Under the pieces are notes generated by a model, which saw only the letters and a list, made by a program, of their open reading frames with translations, made no database searches and was not told the DNA's origin. From Pseudomonadota bacterium (lineage in GTDB: Bacteria; Pseudomonadota; Gammaproteobacteria; Enterobacterales; Enterobacteriaceae): a stretch of DNA of 64,000 bases. The DNA lies in NCBI GenBank assembly GCA_018261615.1, contig JAGTSE010000008.1, positions 1 through 64,000 on the forward strand. Direction: 5' to 3'. The position numbers and the translations under genes are program-made. This document shows, one piece after another, positions 1-11,844 of the stretch. The stretch's first letter is position 1. Each line of letters begins with the position of its first letter.

Positions 1-18
1 GGCTAAGTAACATAAAAA

Positions 19-47
19 AATCCGTAATCCCTGTGAGATTACGGATT
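19..47. terminator. Perfect 11-bp inverted repeat, probable terminator
   Basis: AATCCGTAATC (19-29) and GATTACGGATT (37-47) are perfect reverse complements with a 7-base loop. The A-run at 14-20 makes it a good minus-strand terminator, while the plus-strand side has only a weak T stretch. A TAA at 4-6 may be the stop of the preceding gene (cra in E. coli), but only three coding bases would be inside the window, so that gene cannot be confirmed. Confidence 0.55.
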
Positions 48-89
48 CTTACACAGCCACTGGATCGTTCAACCGATCCTTAACTGATC

Positions 90-116
90 GGCATTAAGCG
101 TAAGCTGCCTTTTTTG
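90..116 (+). terminator. Probable rho-independent terminator
   Basis: GGC (90-92) pairs with GCC (107-109), and an inner AGC/GCT stem sits over a GTAA loop with a 4-base bulge. The hairpin is followed by a run of six T. It would end transcription coming from the gene left of the window. The stem is short, so the call is moderate. Confidence 0.45.
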
Positions 117-610
117 TTTGTTATCTTACCTTTAATCAAATTATTACCTACTGGCTTCTAAGATAAATCCTTAATTTTTATACGGGACGTAATAAGTTAA
201 TTCCAGTTGCTTTTTTAAATAGAGTTTTAAAAGGATATTTTTAAAGCAGCGATTATGATTTCTGTCTTAAATTGTTACATCTCAGAAAAGTGTTACCTTT
301 CTTCTATTAGACGCATTATCCGCGTAGGGCTATTTCCTGGTGATTAGACCGTTGCGCTCAGTATGAAGGGATGCAACTGGTGCTGTTCAGTTGGGGTGAT
401 ATGTCTTAAAATGCCGCCCGCGTCGCAAACTGACACTTTATATTTCGCACGCAGGAATCAAATGGTTTTAAACGCGGATACGCATATTCTGTTTTTTTTC
501 TTGCAAATATTCATGACGTTAATTTGCCTCGTAAGTTGAACACTAATTCACCTTTGCAGATATTCGCTGCAAATAAGAGATCTTTTGTTCTGGTTAGCCA
601 TTGTGCTGGC
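117..610. other. Long non-coding leader upstream of mraZ
   Basis: About 490 bases without a supportable gene. Roughly 120-270 is very AT-rich, and the rest is mixed in composition. No reading frame here has a ribosome site and a family match. E. coli also has a gap of about 600 bp between cra and mraZ, so the spacing looks conserved. I see no RNA gene that I can name. Confidence 0.5.
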
Positions 611-640
611 TTGACAAGCTTTTCCTCCGCTCCGTAAACT
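611..640 (+). promoter_or_regulatory. mraZ (Pmra) promoter of the dcw cluster
   Basis: A consensus -35 TTGACA lies at 611-616 and a -10 TAAACT at 635-640, 18 bases apart. Position and sequence match the E. coli mra promoter as I know it, which is the main upstream promoter for the division and cell wall genes as far as ftsW. It sits immediately before the MraZ-binding repeats. Confidence 0.8.
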
Positions 641-646
641 CCCTTG

Positions 647-676
647 GTGGGGATTTGTGGGATAAAGTGGTGAAAA
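647..676 (+). promoter_or_regulatory. MraZ operator: three decamer repeats
   Basis: Three contiguous 10-bp units begin at 647, 657 and 667: GTGGGGATTT, GTGGGATAAA and GTGGTGAAAA. MraZ-family proteins bind TGGG direct repeats separated by five bases, which is this arrangement. The repeats lie just downstream of the -10 box, so bound MraZ would block initiation at its own promoter. The third unit departs from the core (GTGGT instead of GTGGG). Confidence 0.75.
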
Positions 677-700
677 TGGTCACTTGGGGGTGAATCGGAC

Positions 701-1159
701 ATGTTCCGTGGCGCGACGTTAGTCAATCTCGACAGCAAAGGGCGGTTAGCCGTTCCGACCCGTTATCGGGATTTGCTGCTGGAGAATGCCTCTGGTCAGA
801 TGGTGTGTACCATCGACATTCGCCATTCATGCCTGCTGCTTTATCCCCTTCCTGAATGGGAAATTATTGAGCAAAAACTGGCGCGCCTGTCGAGCATGAA
901 CCCGCTTGAGCGACGCGTACAACGTTTATTGCTGGGGCATGCCAGCGAGTGCCAGATGGATAGCGCCGGGCGTTTATTGATTGCGCCTGTTTTACGGCAG
1001 CATGCCGGGCTAACCAAAGAAGTGATGCTGGTCGGGCAGTTCAATAAATTTGAGCTGTGGGACGAAACGATCTGGTATCAACAGGTCAAGGAAGATATCG
1101 ACGCTGAGCAATCGGGTTCTGAAGCACTTTCAGATCGGTTGCAGGATTTGTCTCTGTAA
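701..1159 (+). CDS. mraZ: MraZ, transcriptional repressor of the dcw cluster
   Basis: The product is 152 residues, the usual family length. It has two SpoVT/AbrB-like domains, each with a DxxGR motif: DSKGRLAVP near residue 12 and DSAGRLLI near residue 88. MraZ forms a ring-shaped oligomer that binds the repeats at 647-676 and represses its own operon, and it is balanced in E. coli by RsmH. The chosen ATG follows a G-rich ribosome site (GGGGGTGA, 685-692). It is the first gene of the cluster, and its stop codon overlaps the first ATG of rsmH. Confidence 0.97.
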   Translation: MFRGATLVNLDSKGRLAVPTRYRDLLLENASGQMVCTIDIRHSCLLLYPLPEWEIIEQKLARLSSMNPLERRVQRLLLGHASECQMDSAGRLLIAPVLRQHAGLTKEVMLVGQFNKFELWDETIWYQQVKEDIDAEQSGSEALSDRLQDLSL

Positions 1160-2103
1160 TGATGATGGAAAATTTTAAACACACGACGGTGCTGCTGGAT
1201 GAGGCCGTTAATGGCCTGAATATTCGTCCGGATGGCATCTACATCGATGGCACTTTTGGTCGCGGTGGTCACTCGCGCCTGATCCTCTCCCATTTGGGTG
1301 CGGAAGGACGCTTGCTGGCGATCGATCGCGATCCACAGGCAATTGCTGTAGCCCAAACCATTGATGATCCCCGCTTCTCCATCATTCATGGTCCTTTTTC
1401 TGCGCTTGCTGATTATGTCAGCGAGCGCGAACTTGTTGGCAAGATCGACGGTATTCTTCTCGATCTTGGCGTCTCTTCCCCGCAGCTCGACGATCCTGAG
1501 CGCGGCTTCTCCTTTATGCGCGATGGTCCGCTCGATATGCGGATGGATCCCACTCGTGGCCAGTCTGCTGCCGAATGGCTGCAAACAGCCGAAGAGGCGG
1601 ATATCGCCTGGGTGCTGAAAACCTTTGGCGAGGAGCGTTTTGCTAAACGTATCGCGCGCGCCATTGTAGAGCGTAACCGCCTCGACCCGATGACCCGCAC
1701 TAAAGAGCTGGCGGAAGTCGTAGCGGCGGCAACACCGGTGAAAGACAAGTTCAAACATCCCGCGACCCGTACCTTCCAGGCGGTGCGCATTTGGGTAAAC
1801 AGTGAACTGGAGGAAATAGAGCTGGCGCTAAAAAACTCGCTCGGCGTGCTTGCCCCGGGAGGGCGGCTTTCGATAATCAGCTTCCATTCTCTGGAAGATC
1901 GCATTGTGAAACGCTTCATGCGTGAGCAAAGCCGCGGCCCGCAGGTTCCTGCCGGGCTGCCGATAACCGAAGAGCAACTCAGGAAATTGGGTGGCCGTCA
2001 GCTGCGAGCCTTAGGAAAGTTGATGCCGGGTGAAGAAGAAGTGGCTGAAAACCCACGAGCCCGTAGTTCAGTTCTGCGCATTGCAGAGAGGACGAACGCA
2101 TGA
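1159..2103 (+). CDS. rsmH: RsmH, 16S rRNA (cytosine-1402-N4)-methyltransferase
   Basis: Also called MraW. It uses S-adenosylmethionine to methylate N4 of C1402 in the ribosomal P site. The SAM-binding motif GTFGRGGHS lies near residues 30-40, followed by [10 protein letters not shown] and [11 protein letters not shown], and the C-terminal signature SFHSLEDR is present. Three ATG codons stand in a row (1159, 1162, 1165). The first overlaps the mraZ stop; the second would give 313 residues, the E. coli length. The gene end overlaps ftsL by four bases (ATGA), which implies translational coupling. Confidence 0.96.
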   Translation: MMMENFKHTTVLLDEAVNGLNIRPDGIYIDGTFGRGGHSRLILSHLGAEGRLLAIDRDPQAIAVAQTIDDPRFSIIHGPFSALADYVSERELVGKIDGILLDLGVSSPQLDDPERGFSFMRDGPLDMRMDPTRGQSAAEWLQTAEEADIAWVLKTFGEERFAKRIARAIVERNRLDPMTRTKELAEVVAAATPVKDKFKHPATRTFQAVRIWVNSELEEIELALKNSLGVLAPGGRLSIISFHSLEDRIVKRFMREQSRGPQVPAGLPITEEQLRKLGGRQLRALGKLMPGEEEVAENPRARSSVLRIAERTNA

Positions 2104-2465
2104 TCGGCAGAGTGACAGAAACCCTAAGCAAAGTGACTGGATCGTTAGGAAGCAACGAGCGCCATGCCTTGCCTGGCGTAATCGGCGACGATCTTTTGCG
2201 ATTTGGGAAACTGCCACTCTGTCTGTTCATTTGCATCATCATGACGGCAGTGACGGTTGTCACCACCTCTCACCACACACGTTTATTAACCGCGCAGCGC
2301 GAACAACTGGTTCTCGAGCGCGACGCGCTGGATATCGAATGGCGCAACCTGATTCTTGAAGAGAATGCGCTCGGCGATCACAGCCGGGTTGAACGGATTG
2401 CGACGGAAAAGCTGCAAATGCAGCACGTGGATCCCTCTCAGGAAAATATCGTAGTGCAGAAATAG
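2100..2465 (+). CDS. ftsL: FtsL, bitopic septal protein
   Basis: The product is 121 residues, the family length. A short cytoplasmic N-terminus is followed by one membrane segment around residues 38-57 ([19 protein letters not shown]) and a periplasmic coiled coil (residues about 60-105) with leucine-zipper spacing. FtsL joins FtsB and FtsQ, and the complex activates FtsW-FtsI at the septum. Its ATG overlaps the rsmH stop (ATGA). The periplasmic half is almost identical to the E. coli protein as I recall it. Confidence 0.95.
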   Translation: MIGRVTETLSKVTGSLGSNERHALPGVIGDDLLRFGKLPLCLFICIIMTAVTVVTTSHHTRLLTAQREQLVLERDALDIEWRNLILEENALGDHSRVERIATEKLQMQHVDPSQENIVVQK

Positions 2466-2490
2466 AAATGGATAAGGAATTACGCGACGC

Positions 2491-4257
2491 ATGAAAGCAG
2501 CGGCGAAAACGCTTAAACCGAAACGCCAGGAAGAACAGGCCAACTTTGTGAGTTGGCGTTTTGCGTTGCTTTGCGGTTGCATCCTGCTGGCGATGGCGTT
2601 TCTGCTTGGGCGGGTCGCCTGGCTGCAAGTTATCAATCCGGAGATGCTGGTGCGTGAAGGGGATATGCGTTCTTTGCGCGTGCAGGAAGTCGCAACGTCG
2701 CGTGGAATGATTACTGACCGCTCCGGGCGTCCGTTGGCAGTCAGTGTGCCGGTGAAAGCGATTTGGGCCGATCCAAAAGAGTTACACGATGCTGGCGGCG
2801 TCACGCTGGATAACCGCTGGAAAGCGCTCTCTGACGCGCTGAACATGCCACTGGATCAGCTGGCTTCCCGTATTAACGCCAACCCGAAGATGCGTTTTAT
2901 CTATCTGGCGCGCCAGGTCAACCCCGATCTCGGCGATTACATTAAAAAGCTCAAGTTGCCGGGGATCCATCTGCGTGAAGAATCCCGCCGTTACTACCCT
3001 TCCGGGGAAGTGACCGCTCACCTTATCGGTTTTACTAACGTAGATAGTCAGGGGATCGAAGGTGTTGAGAAGAGCTTTGACAAATGGCTTACCGGTCAAC
3101 CTGGCGAACGTATCGTGCGTAAAGATCGTTACGGGCGTGTTATTGAAGATATCTCTTCCACTGACAGCCAGGCTGCGCATAACCTGGCGCTGAGCATTGA
3201 TGAACGTTTGCAGGCGCTGGTTTATCGCGAGCTAAATAACGCGGTGGCGTTTAACAAGGCAGAATCAGGAAGTGCCGTGCTGGTCGATGTGAACACCGGC
3301 GAAGTATTGGCAATGGCCAACAGCCCTTCCTACAACCCGAACAACTTCACCGGTACGTCGAAAGATGCAATGCGTAACCGCGCGATCACCGACGTTTTTG
3401 AACCGGGTTCGACGGTGAAACCTATGGTGGTAATGACGGCGCTACAGCGCGGCGTCGTCACACCAAATACGGTGCTGAACACCGTGCCTTACCGAATTAA
3501 CGGCCATGAAATCAAAGATGTGGCGCGCTACAGCGAATTGACCCTTACCGGGGTGCTACAAAAGTCGAGTAACGTCGGTGTTTCGAAGTTGGCGTTAGCG
3601 ATGCCCTCCTCAGCGTTAGTAGATACTTACGCACGTTTTGGACTGGGAAAAACGACCAATTTGGGGATGGTCGGGGAACGCAGTGGCTTATTTCCTCAAA
3701 AACAACGGTGGTCTGACATAGAGAGGGCCACCTTCTCTTTCGGCTATGGGCTAATGGTAACACCGTTACAGTTAGCGCGAGTCTACGCAACGATTGGCAG
3801 CTACGGTATCTATCGTCCGCTGTCGATTACCAAAGTTGACCCGCCCGTACCGGGCGAACGCATTTTCAATGAGTCTATCGTGCGCACCGTGGTGCATATG
3901 ATGGAGAGCGTTGCGCTACCGGGCGGTGGTGGGGTGAAAGCAGCCATCAAAGGCTATCGCATTGCTATCAAAACCGGGACGGCGAAAAAAGTCGGCCCGG
4001 ATGGTCGTTATATCAACAAATATATTGCTTACACCGCTGGCGTCGCGCCTGCCAGCCGCCCGCGCTTTGCGCTGGTGGTGGTGATTAACGATCCGCAAGC
4101 GGGTAAATACTACGGTGGTGCCGTGTCCGCACCGGTTTTCGGTGCCATCATGGGCGGCGTTCTGCGCACCATGAACATTGAGCCGGACGCGCTGACCACG
4201 AGCGAAAAAAGTGAGTTTGTAATTAATCAAGGCGAGGGTACAGGTGGCAGATCGTAA
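2491..4257 (+). CDS. ftsI: FtsI (PBP3), septal peptidoglycan transpeptidase
   Basis: A 588-residue class B penicillin-binding protein with one membrane anchor near residues 24-40, a pedestal domain and a C-terminal transpeptidase domain. The catalytic motifs are visible: STVK with the nucleophilic serine near 307, SSN near 359 and KTGT near 494. It cross-links septal peptidoglycan together with FtsW. The loop reading [11 protein letters not shown] has the normal length, so the four-residue YRIN/YRIK insertion found in some resistant E. coli is absent. The gene overlaps murE by 14 bases. Confidence 0.98.
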   Translation: MKAAAKTLKPKRQEEQANFVSWRFALLCGCILLAMAFLLGRVAWLQVINPEMLVREGDMRSLRVQEVATSRGMITDRSGRPLAVSVPVKAIWADPKELHDAGGVTLDNRWKALSDALNMPLDQLASRINANPKMRFIYLARQVNPDLGDYIKKLKLPGIHLREESRRYYPSGEVTAHLIGFTNVDSQGIEGVEKSFDKWLTGQPGERIVRKDRYGRVIEDISSTDSQAAHNLALSIDERLQALVYRELNNAVAFNKAESGSAVLVDVNTGEVLAMANSPSYNPNNFTGTSKDAMRNRAITDVFEPGSTVKPMVVMTALQRGVVTPNTVLNTVPYRINGHEIKDVARYSELTLTGVLQKSSNVGVSKLALAMPSSALVDTYARFGLGKTTNLGMVGERSGLFPQKQRWSDIERATFSFGYGLMVTPLQLARVYATIGSYGIYRPLSITKVDPPVPGERIFNESIVRTVVHMMESVALPGGGGVKAAIKGYRIAIKTGTAKKVGPDGRYINKYIAYTAGVAPASRPRFALVVVINDPQAGKYYGGAVSAPVFGAIMGGVLRTMNIEPDALTTSEKSEFVINQGEGTGGRS

Positions 4258-5731
4258 TTTGCGCGACCTTCTCGCTCCGTGGGTGCCTGGCGCACCGGAG
4301 CGAGCACTGCGGGAGATGACACTCGACAGCCGTGCGGCTGCATCGGGCGATCTCTTTGTGGCGGTGGTCGGTCATCAGGCGGACGGGCGTCGATATATCC
4401 CGCAGGCGATTGCGCAAGGTGTTGCTGCCATTATTGCTGAAGCGAAAGACGAAGCAAATGACGGTGAAATTCGTGAAATGCACGGCGTTCCGGTCATTTA
4501 CCTCAGCCAGTTGAATGAGCGCCTTTCCGCGCTGGCGGGCCGTTTTTACGGTGAGCCATCTGAACAATTGCGCCTGATAGGCGTAACTGGCACCAACGGC
4601 AAAACAACGACTACGCAACTGCTGGCGCAGTGGAGCCAATCGGTGGGCGAAACCAGCGCAGTGATGGGTACGGTCGGAAATGGCCTGCTGGGTAAAGTCA
4701 TCCCGACGGAAAATACCACTGGCTCTGCGGTGGACGTTCAGCATGTGATTGCTGGGCTGGCTGCGCAGAAAGCGACATTTGCCGCAATGGAAGTCTCTTC
4801 CCACGGTCTGGTGCAGCATCGCGTGGCAGCGCTGAAGTTTGCCGCTGGCGTATTTACCAATTTAAGCCGCGATCATCTCGATTATCACGGCGATATGGAG
4901 CACTACGAAGCGGCGAAATGGCTGTTGTTCTCCTCTCACCACTACGGACAGGCGATTATCAATGCCGACGACGAAGTGGGCCGCCGCTGGTTAGAGAATC
5001 TGCCGGATGCGGTTGCGGTATCAATGGAAGACCATATCAACCCGGATTGTCACGGCCGCTGGCTCAAGGCTACCGGCGTGGAGTACCACGATAGTGGCGC
5101 TACTATTCGTTTTGACTCTTCATGGGGTCAAGGTGCAATCGAAAGCCGTCTGATGGGCGCGTTTAACGTCAGTAACCTGCTGTTGGCGCTGGCTACTCTA
5201 CTGGCGCTGGGTTATCCGTTAAGCGATTTGCTGAAAACCGCTTCCCGGCTGCAGCCGGTTTGTGGACGCATGGAAGTATTTAGTGCGCCGGGTAAACCGA
5301 CGGTGGTGGTGGATTATGCCCATACGCCGGATGCGCTGGAAAAGGCCTTACAGGCTGCACGTCTGCACTGCACGGGGCAACTGTGGTGCGTGTTTGGCTG
5401 CGGCGGCGATCGCGATAAAGGTAAACGCCCGCTTATGGGCGCAATTGCCGAGCAGTTTGCCGATGTGCCAGTGGTGACGGACGATAACCCGCGCACTGAA
5501 GAGCCGCGCGCCATTATCAACGATATTCTCGCCGGTATGCTGGATGTGGGACGTGCGCATGTGGTCGAAGGCCGTGTGGAAGCTGTGACTAACACCATTA
5601 TGCAAGCGAAAGAGAATGATGTGGTTTTACTGGCTGGCAAAGGCCATGAAGATTATCAGATTGTCGGGACGCACCGACTGGATTACTCCGATCGACTCAC
5701 TGCAGCACGTTTGCTGGGGGTAGTGGCATGA
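4244..5731 (+). CDS. murE: MurE, UDP-MurNAc-L-Ala-D-Glu:meso-DAP ligase
   Basis: This cytoplasmic Mur ligase adds meso-diaminopimelate to the UDP-MurNAc dipeptide using ATP. The P-loop GTNGKTTTT lies near residues 114-122. The DNPR motif near 414, which selects diaminopimelate over lysine, is present. The length of 495 equals E. coli. The start is GTG (4244), inside the end of ftsI, and is supported by the [11 protein letters not shown]-terminus. Its stop overlaps murF by four bases. Confidence 0.97.
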   Translation: MADRNLRDLLAPWVPGAPERALREMTLDSRAAASGDLFVAVVGHQADGRRYIPQAIAQGVAAIIAEAKDEANDGEIREMHGVPVIYLSQLNERLSALAGRFYGEPSEQLRLIGVTGTNGKTTTTQLLAQWSQSVGETSAVMGTVGNGLLGKVIPTENTTGSAVDVQHVIAGLAAQKATFAAMEVSSHGLVQHRVAALKFAAGVFTNLSRDHLDYHGDMEHYEAAKWLLFSSHHYGQAIINADDEVGRRWLENLPDAVAVSMEDHINPDCHGRWLKATGVEYHDSGATIRFDSSWGQGAIESRLMGAFNVSNLLLALATLLALGYPLSDLLKTASRLQPVCGRMEVFSAPGKPTVVVDYAHTPDALEKALQAARLHCTGQLWCVFGCGGDRDKGKRPLMGAIAEQFADVPVVTDDNPRTEEPRAIINDILAGMLDVGRAHVVEGRVEAVTNTIMQAKENDVVLLAGKGHEDYQIVGTHRLDYSDRLTAARLLGVVA

Positions 5732-7086
5732 TTAGCGTAACCCTAAGCCAGCTTGCCGACATTCTGCACGGTGAATTACATGGTCAGGATGTGACGATTG
5801 ATGCGGTAACCAGCGATACCCGCAAACTAACGCCGGGCTGCCTGTTTGTGGCGCTGAAAGGCGAGCGCTTCGACGCCCATGATTTTGCCGATCAAGCCAA
5901 AGCGGGTGGCGCTGGCTCGCTGTTGGTTAGTCGTAAGCTGGACTGCGATCTGCCGCAACTGCTGGTCAAAGACACTCGCCAGGCGTTCGGCGAGCTGGGT
6001 GCCTGGGTACGTCAGCAGGTGCCGACGCGTGTGGTGGCGTTAACGGGCTCTTCCGGTAAAACCTCGGTGAAAGAGATGACGGCCGCCATTCTGGGTGAAT
6101 GTGGCAACACGCTCTATACCGCAGGAAACCTGAACAACGACATCGGCGTGCCGATGACACTCCTGCGTTTAACCAAAGAACATCAATACGCGGTGATTGA
6201 GCTGGGCGCGAATCATCAAGGGGAAATCGCCTGGACCGCCGGGCTTACCCGTCCGGAAGCGGCTCTGGTCAATAACCTGGCGGCGGCGCACCTGGAAGGT
6301 TTCGGATCGCTTGCTGGCGTGGCGAAAGCCAAAGGTGAAATTTACACCGGCTTGCCTGCCAACGGTGTGGCAATCATGAACGCTGACAATAATGACTGGC
6401 TGAACTGGCAGAGTATTATCGGCGATCGCAAAGTGTGGCGTTTCTCGCCAAATGCGGTGAACAGTGATTTTACGGCTACCAACATTCATGTGACCTCTCA
6501 CGGGACTGAGTTCACGCTGCAAACTCCAATGGGCAATGTGGATGTGACGCTACCGTTGCCGGGACGACACAATATTGCCAATGCGCTGGCAGCGACCTCG
6601 CTGGCGATGGCGGTGGGCGCCAGTCTGACGGCAGTGAAAAAAGGGTTGGCAAACTTGAAAGCGGTGCCGGGGCGTCTGTTTCCGGTGCAACTTGGCGAAA
6701 ATAAATTGCTGCTCGATGACACATATAATGCCAACGTCGGTTCAATGACCGCCGCCGCGCATGTGCTGGCGGAAATGCCGGGCTACCGGGTGATGGTGGT
6801 GGGCGATATGGCAGAGTTAGGCGATGAGAGCGAAGCCTGCCACATTCAGGTGGGTGAAGTGGCGAAAGGCCTCTCCATCGATAAAGTGCTGAGTGTCGGT
6901 AAGTTGAGCAACGCTCTGAGCGCTGCCAGCGGTGTTGGCGAACATTTTAACGATAAAGCGGCAGTGGTGGCGCGTTTGAAGGCGCTTGTTGCTGAACAGC
7001 AGATTATTACCATTTTGGTAAAAGGTTCACGTAGTTCCGCCATGGAAGAGGTGGTGCGCGAATTACAGGAGAATGGAACATGTTAG
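5728..7086 (+). CDS. murF: MurF, UDP-MurNAc-tripeptide:D-Ala-D-Ala ligase
   Basis: This ligase finishes the cytoplasmic UDP-MurNAc-pentapeptide by adding D-Ala-D-Ala made by Ddl enzymes such as DdlB, also encoded in this cluster. It has the three-domain Mur ligase layout with the ATP loop [10 protein letters not shown] near residue 107, an NNDIGVP motif near 135 and the DDTYNAN motif near 330. At 452 residues it is the family length. ATG overlaps the murE stop (ATGA), and its own stop overlaps mraY. Confidence 0.97.
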   Translation: MISVTLSQLADILHGELHGQDVTIDAVTSDTRKLTPGCLFVALKGERFDAHDFADQAKAGGAGSLLVSRKLDCDLPQLLVKDTRQAFGELGAWVRQQVPTRVVALTGSSGKTSVKEMTAAILGECGNTLYTAGNLNNDIGVPMTLLRLTKEHQYAVIELGANHQGEIAWTAGLTRPEAALVNNLAAAHLEGFGSLAGVAKAKGEIYTGLPANGVAIMNADNNDWLNWQSIIGDRKVWRFSPNAVNSDFTATNIHVTSHGTEFTLQTPMGNVDVTLPLPGRHNIANALAATSLAMAVGASLTAVKKGLANLKAVPGRLFPVQLGENKLLLDDTYNANVGSMTAAAHVLAEMPGYRVMVVGDMAELGDESEACHIQVGEVAKGLSIDKVLSVGKLSNALSAASGVGEHFNDKAAVVARLKALVAEQQIITILVKGSRSSAMEEVVRELQENGTC

Positions 7087-8162
7087 TGTGGCTGGCCGAA
7101 CATCTGGTCAAATATTATTCCGGCTTTAACGTCTTTTCCTATTTGACGTTTCGCGCCATTGTCAGCCTGCTGACCGCGCTCTTCATCTCTCTGTGGATGG
7201 GGCCGCGCATGATTGCCCGTCTGCAAAAACTCTCTTTCGGCCAGGTTGTGCGTAATGACGGTCCGGAGTCGCATTTCAGTAAACGCGGTACGCCAACGAT
7301 GGGGGGAATTATGATCCTCACTGCAATCGTGGTTTCCGTACTGCTGTGGGCTTATCCCTCTAACCCGTATGTCTGGTGTGTGCTGGTTGTACTGGTAGGT
7401 TACGGGGCGATTGGTTTTGTTGACGACTACCGTAAAGTGGTGCGTAAAGATACCAAAGGCCTGATTGCTCGCTGGAAATATTTCTGGATGTCACTGATTG
7501 CGCTGGGCGTTGCGTTTGCGCTTTACCTGGCAGGGAAAGATACGCCAGCGACAGAACTGGTGGTGCCGTTCTTTAAAGATGTGATGCCGCAACTGGGCAT
7601 TTTCTACATTCTGCTGGCCTACTTTGTGATTGTCGGTACCGGCAACGCCGTGAACCTGACGGACGGTCTTGACGGCCTGGCGATTATGCCAACGGTGTTT
7701 GTCGCTGCGGGCTTTGCGCTGGTGGCCTGGGCTACAGGTAACATGAATTTTGCTAATTATCTGCATATTCCTTATCTGCGTCATGCGGGCGAGCTGGTGA
7801 TTGTCTGCACGGCGATTGTCGGTGCCGGGCTGGGTTTTTTGTGGTTCAACACTTATCCGGCGCAGGTTTTCATGGGGGATGTGGGTTCACTGGCTCTCGG
7901 CGGCGCGTTGGGGATTATCGCCGTGCTGCTGCGCCAGGAGTTCTTGCTGGTGATTATGGGCGGGGTGTTCGTGGTGGAAACCCTGTCGGTGATTTTGCAG
8001 GTTGGGTCGTTTAAATTGCGTGGCCAGCGTATTTTCCGCATGGCACCAATTCACCATCACTATGAACTGAAAGGCTGGCCAGAACCGCGCGTGATCGTGC
8101 GCTTCTGGATTATTTCGCTGATGCTGGTGCTGATTGGCCTGGCAACGCTGAAGGTACGTTAA
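7080..8162 (+). CDS. mraY: MraY, phospho-MurNAc-pentapeptide translocase (lipid I synthase)
   Basis: An inner-membrane enzyme with about ten membrane segments. It transfers phospho-MurNAc-pentapeptide to undecaprenyl phosphate, giving lipid I. Family catalytic signatures are present: FVDDYRK near residues 114-120, NLTDGLDGL near 190, [11 protein letters not shown] near 266 and the cytoplasmic loop [12 protein letters not shown] near 320. Length 360 equals E. coli. Overlap with murF at the start and only two bases to murD at the end fit a tight operon. Confidence 0.97.
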   Translation: MLVWLAEHLVKYYSGFNVFSYLTFRAIVSLLTALFISLWMGPRMIARLQKLSFGQVVRNDGPESHFSKRGTPTMGGIMILTAIVVSVLLWAYPSNPYVWCVLVVLVGYGAIGFVDDYRKVVRKDTKGLIARWKYFWMSLIALGVAFALYLAGKDTPATELVVPFFKDVMPQLGIFYILLAYFVIVGTGNAVNLTDGLDGLAIMPTVFVAAGFALVAWATGNMNFANYLHIPYLRHAGELVIVCTAIVGAGLGFLWFNTYPAQVFMGDVGSLALGGALGIIAVLLRQEFLLVIMGGVFVVETLSVILQVGSFKLRGQRIFRMAPIHHHYELKGWPEPRVIVRFWIISLMLVLIGLATLKVR

Positions 8163-8164
8163 TC

Positions 8165-9481
8165 ATGGCAGATTACCAGGGTAAAAAAGTCGTCATTATC
8201 GGTCTGGGGCTAACAGGCCTTTCCTGCGTTGACTTTTTCCTCGCGCGCGGCGTTACGCCACGCATTATGGACACGCGTGTTTCGCCACCAGGGCTGGATA
8301 AGCTGCCGGAGGCGGTAGAGTGCCATCTTGGTAGTCTCAATGATGACTGGTTGCTGGCGGCCGACCTGATTGTCGCAAGCCCCGGCATCGCACTGGCTCA
8401 TCCTTCTCTGAGCGCGGCAGCCGATGCTGGCGTTGAGATCGTTGGCGATATCGAACTCTTCTGCCGTGAAGCGCAAGCGCCAGTCATTGCGATTACCGGT
8501 TCAAACGGTAAAAGCACCGTCACCAAACTGGTGGGGGAAATGGCAGAAGCGGCAGGTGTTAATGTGGGTGTTGGCGGCAATATTGGCCTGCCTGCGCTGA
8601 TGTTGCTTGATGAAGCTCGCGAACTCTATGTGCTGGAGCTTTCCAGCTTCCAACTGGAAACCACTTTCAGCCTGCACGCTACGGCGGCAACCATCCTGAA
8701 CGTGACGGAAGATCATATGGATCGTTATCCGTTCGGGTTGCAGCAGTATCGCGCCGCAAAATTGCGCGTTTACGAAAACGCGAAAGTATGTGTGGTAAAT
8801 GCGGACGACGCGCTCACCATGCCGGTGCGGGGTGCCGATGAGCGCTGCGTGAGCTTCGGCGTTGACGTCGGCGACTATCACCTGAACCGCCAGCTGGGCG
8901 AAACCTGGCTGCGTGTAAAAGGTGAAAAGGTTCTGAATGTTAAAGAGATGAAGCTGAGCGGCCAGCACAACTATACCAACGCACTGGCGGCGCTGGCGTT
9001 GGCGGATGCTGCGGGTTTGCCGCGGGCCAGCAGCCTGAAGGCGCTGACAACCTTTACCGGGCTGGCGCACCGCTTCCAGTTGGCGCTGGATCATAACGGC
9101 GTGCGCTGGATCAACGACTCGAAAGCGACCAACGTCGGCAGCACTGAGGCGGCGATGAACGGTTTGCAGGTTGACGGTACGCTGCACCTTCTGTTGGGCG
9201 GGGACGGTAAATCTGCCGATTTCTCACCGCTGAAGCGCTATCTCGGCGGCGATCGTATTCGTCTTTATTGCTTTGGTCGCGATGGTGGTGAGCTGGCGGA
9301 TTTACGTCCGGAAATTGCCGATCAGGTAGAAACGATGGAAGAGGCGATGCGTCTGATCGCCACGCGCGTGCAGTCGGGCGATATGGTGCTGCTGTCGCCA
9401 GCCTGCGCCAGCCTCGATCAGTTCAAGAATTTCGAACAACGGGGTGATGTCTTTACCCGTCTGGCGCAGGAGTTAGGCTGA
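8165..9481 (+). CDS. murD: MurD, UDP-MurNAc-L-Ala:D-Glu ligase
   Basis: The second Mur ligase of the pathway, adding D-glutamate. An N-terminal Rossmann-like domain ([13 protein letters not shown]) binds the UDP part. The ATP loop [12 protein letters not shown] lies near residue 112, and HRFQ and NDSKATN motifs lie near 301 and 317. Length 438 equals E. coli. The stop TGA shares its last base with the ftsW ATG (TGATG), so the two are translationally coupled. Confidence 0.97.
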   Translation: MADYQGKKVVIIGLGLTGLSCVDFFLARGVTPRIMDTRVSPPGLDKLPEAVECHLGSLNDDWLLAADLIVASPGIALAHPSLSAAADAGVEIVGDIELFCREAQAPVIAITGSNGKSTVTKLVGEMAEAAGVNVGVGGNIGLPALMLLDEARELYVLELSSFQLETTFSLHATAATILNVTEDHMDRYPFGLQQYRAAKLRVYENAKVCVVNADDALTMPVRGADERCVSFGVDVGDYHLNRQLGETWLRVKGEKVLNVKEMKLSGQHNYTNALAALALADAAGLPRASSLKALTTFTGLAHRFQLALDHNGVRWINDSKATNVGSTEAAMNGLQVDGTLHLLLGGDGKSADFSPLKRYLGGDRIRLYCFGRDGGELADLRPEIADQVETMEEAMRLIATRVQSGDMVLLSPACASLDQFKNFEQRGDVFTRLAQELG

Positions 9482-10722
9482 TGCGTTTAACGCTCCCACG
9501 CCCGAGAATGCCGCGCCTGCCGGGATTTAGCCTCCTGGCATGGTTATTTACGGCATTGAAAGGCTGGGTTATGGGATCACGGCAAAAAGATTCCGACAGC
9601 CTGGTGATGTATGACCGCACGCTATTGTGGTTGACGCTGGGCCTGGCGGCGATCGGTTTCATTATGGTGACTTCGGCTTCGATGCCGGTAGGGCAACGTC
9701 TGACGGACGATCCTTTCTTCTTTGCCAAGCGTCATGCGCTGTATCTGTTCCTGGCGTTTTGTATGTCGATGGTCACGCTGCGTTTGCCGATGGATTTCTG
9801 GCAGAAATACAGCTCGGCGATGTTGATCGCCGCGATCATTATGCTGCTGGTGGTATTGGTAGTGGGGAGCTCGATCAACGGGGCATCTCGCTGGATCGAT
9901 CTCGGTGTCATGCGCTTTCAGCCAGCGGAGTTCACCAAGTTGTCGCTGTTCTGTTACCTGGCTAACTACCTGGTGCGTAAGGTGGATGAAGTGCGTAATA
10001 ACCTGCGCGGATTCCTCAAACCGATGGGTGTAATTCTGGTGTTGGCGGTTCTGTTGCTGGCGCAGCCAGACCTCGGTACGGTGGTGGTGCTGTTTATCAC
10101 CACACTGGCGATGCTGTTCCTCGCCGGGGCGAAACTGTGGCAGTTCATCGCCATCATCGGTATGGGAATTTCAGCGGTTGTGCTGCTGATCCTCGCCGAA
10201 CCGTATCGTATTCGCCGTGTAACCTCGTTCTGGAACCCATGGGAAGATCCTTTTGGTAGCGGTTATCAGTTAACGCAGTCGCTGATGGCATTTGGTCGCG
10301 GTGAGCTGTGGGGCCAGGGGCTTGGAAACTCGGTACAGAAGCTGGAGTATCTGCCTGAAGCACATACGGACTTTATCTTCTCCATTATCGGGGAGGAACT
10401 CGGTTATATCGGTGTGGTAGTGGCGCTTTTAATGGTATTCTTCGTCGCTTTCCGCGCCATGTCCATCGGGCGAAAAGCGCTGGAAATCGATCATCGTTTC
10501 TCTGGTTTCCTGGCCTGCTCGATTGGTATCTGGTTTAGCTTCCAGGCTCTGGTTAACGTCGGTGCGGCGGCAGGCATGCTGCCGACCAAAGGGCTGACTC
10601 TGCCGCTTATCAGTTACGGTGGTTCCAGCTTACTGATTATGTCAGTGGCGATTACGCTGCTGCTACGCATAGATTATGAAACGCGTCTGGAAAAAGCCCA
10701 GGCGTTTACACGAGGTTTGTGA
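9481..10722 (+). CDS. ftsW: FtsW, SEDS-family septal glycosyltransferase
   Basis: A polytopic membrane protein of 413 residues with ten predicted membrane segments and the SEDS signatures: ASRWIDLG near 137, the large periplasmic loop [20 protein letters not shown] near 255, [16 protein letters not shown] near 290 and [10 protein letters not shown] near 376. SEDS proteins polymerise lipid II, and FtsW works with FtsI at the septum. It has an extended basic N-terminus like the E. coli protein (414 residues). The gene overlaps murG by one base. Confidence 0.96.
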   Translation: MRLTLPRPRMPRLPGFSLLAWLFTALKGWVMGSRQKDSDSLVMYDRTLLWLTLGLAAIGFIMVTSASMPVGQRLTDDPFFFAKRHALYLFLAFCMSMVTLRLPMDFWQKYSSAMLIAAIIMLLVVLVVGSSINGASRWIDLGVMRFQPAEFTKLSLFCYLANYLVRKVDEVRNNLRGFLKPMGVILVLAVLLLAQPDLGTVVVLFITTLAMLFLAGAKLWQFIAIIGMGISAVVLLILAEPYRIRRVTSFWNPWEDPFGSGYQLTQSLMAFGRGELWGQGLGNSVQKLEYLPEAHTDFIFSIIGEELGYIGVVVALLMVFFVAFRAMSIGRKALEIDHRFSGFLACSIGIWFSFQALVNVGAAAGMLPTKGLTLPLISYGGSSLLIMSVAITLLLRIDYETRLEKAQAFTRGL

Positions 10723-11789
10723 TGAGTGGTCAACCAAAGCGGTTAATGGTGATGGCGGGCGGTACCGGCGGGCATGTCTTCCCCGGGCTTGCAGTTGCGC
10801 ACCATCTGATGGATCAGGGCTGGCAAGTGCGCTGGCTCGGAACCGCTGATCGCATGGAGGCCGATCTGGTGCCCAAACACGGTATCGAGATCGATTTTAT
10901 CCGTATCTCCGGCCTGCGTGGCAAAGGGATCAAAGCGCAGTTGATGGCCCCGATGCGTATTTTTAACGCCTGGCGTCAGGCCCGCGCCATCATGCAGCGC
11001 TTTAAGCCGGATGTGGTGCTGGGGATGGGCGGTTATGTTTCTGGTCCTGGCGGGCTGGCAGCCTGGTCGCTCGGTATTCCGGTAGTGCTCCATGAGCAGA
11101 ACGGAATTGCCGGGTTAACCAATAAATGGCTGTCGAAAATTGCTACCAAAGTGATGCAGGCATTTCCCGGCGCGTTTCCAAAAGCGGAAGTCGTTGGAAA
11201 CCCGGTGCGCGTTGATGTGCTGGCGCTGCCACTACCGCAGGATCGTTTACCTGGCCGTGAAGGGCCGGTTCGCGTGCTGGTCGTTGGTGGCTCCCAGGGT
11301 GCGCGCGTGCTGAACCAGACAATGCCGCAGGTAGCGGCGAAACTGGGCAATGCTGTAACTATCTGGCATCAGAGTGGCAAAGGCGCGCAACAAGATGTTG
11401 AGCAGGCGTATGCTGCCGCGGGCGAACCGCAGCATAAAGTGACGGAATTTATTGATGATATGGCGCAAGCCTACGCGTGGGCAGATGTGGTGGTGTGCCG
11501 TTCAGGCGCACTGACGGTCAGCGAAATCGCAGCCGCAGGTTTACCGGCGCTGTTTGTGCCTTTTCAGCACAAAGATCGTCAGCAGTACTGGAATGCATTA
11601 CCGCTGGAAAAAGCGGGTGCCGCGAAGATCCTCGAACAGCCGCAGTTCACCGTTGATGCGGTAGCCGCGACGCTGGCTGGCTGGGATCGCGAAGCATTAC
11701 TGGCGATGGCGGAACGCGCGCGCGCGACGGCCATCCCGGATGCCACCGAGCGTGTGGCGAATGAAGTCAGCCTGGCAGCTCAGGCGTAA
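10722..11789 (+). CDS. murG: MurG, lipid II-forming GlcNAc transferase
   Basis: A GT-B fold enzyme on the inner face of the membrane that transfers GlcNAc from UDP-GlcNAc to lipid I. The family G-loops are present: [10 protein letters not shown] near residue 13, [11 protein letters not shown] near 102 and GGSQGAR near 190. I start at ATG 10722, which overlaps the ftsW stop and gives the [11 protein letters not shown]-terminus and 355 residues, the E. coli length. An in-frame GTG one codon upstream is less likely. Confidence 0.97.
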   Translation: MSGQPKRLMVMAGGTGGHVFPGLAVAHHLMDQGWQVRWLGTADRMEADLVPKHGIEIDFIRISGLRGKGIKAQLMAPMRIFNAWRQARAIMQRFKPDVVLGMGGYVSGPGGLAAWSLGIPVVLHEQNGIAGLTNKWLSKIATKVMQAFPGAFPKAEVVGNPVRVDVLALPLPQDRLPGREGPVRVLVVGGSQGARVLNQTMPQVAAKLGNAVTIWHQSGKGAQQDVEQAYAAAGEPQHKVTEFIDDMAQAYAWADVVVCRSGALTVSEIAAAGLPALFVPFQHKDRQQYWNALPLEKAGAAKILEQPQFTVDAVAATLAGWDREALLAMAERARATAIPDATERVANEVSLAAQA

Positions 11790-11844
11790 ATACTGGCGGC
11801 GCGTTGGCGTCGCGCAAATTTAAGTAGTCGATGGCGTTTAGAGA

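Noticed and set aside
2286..2846. 186-residue minus-strand frame across ftsL-ftsI
   Set aside because: Antisense shadow; both plus-strand genes are complete and conserved.
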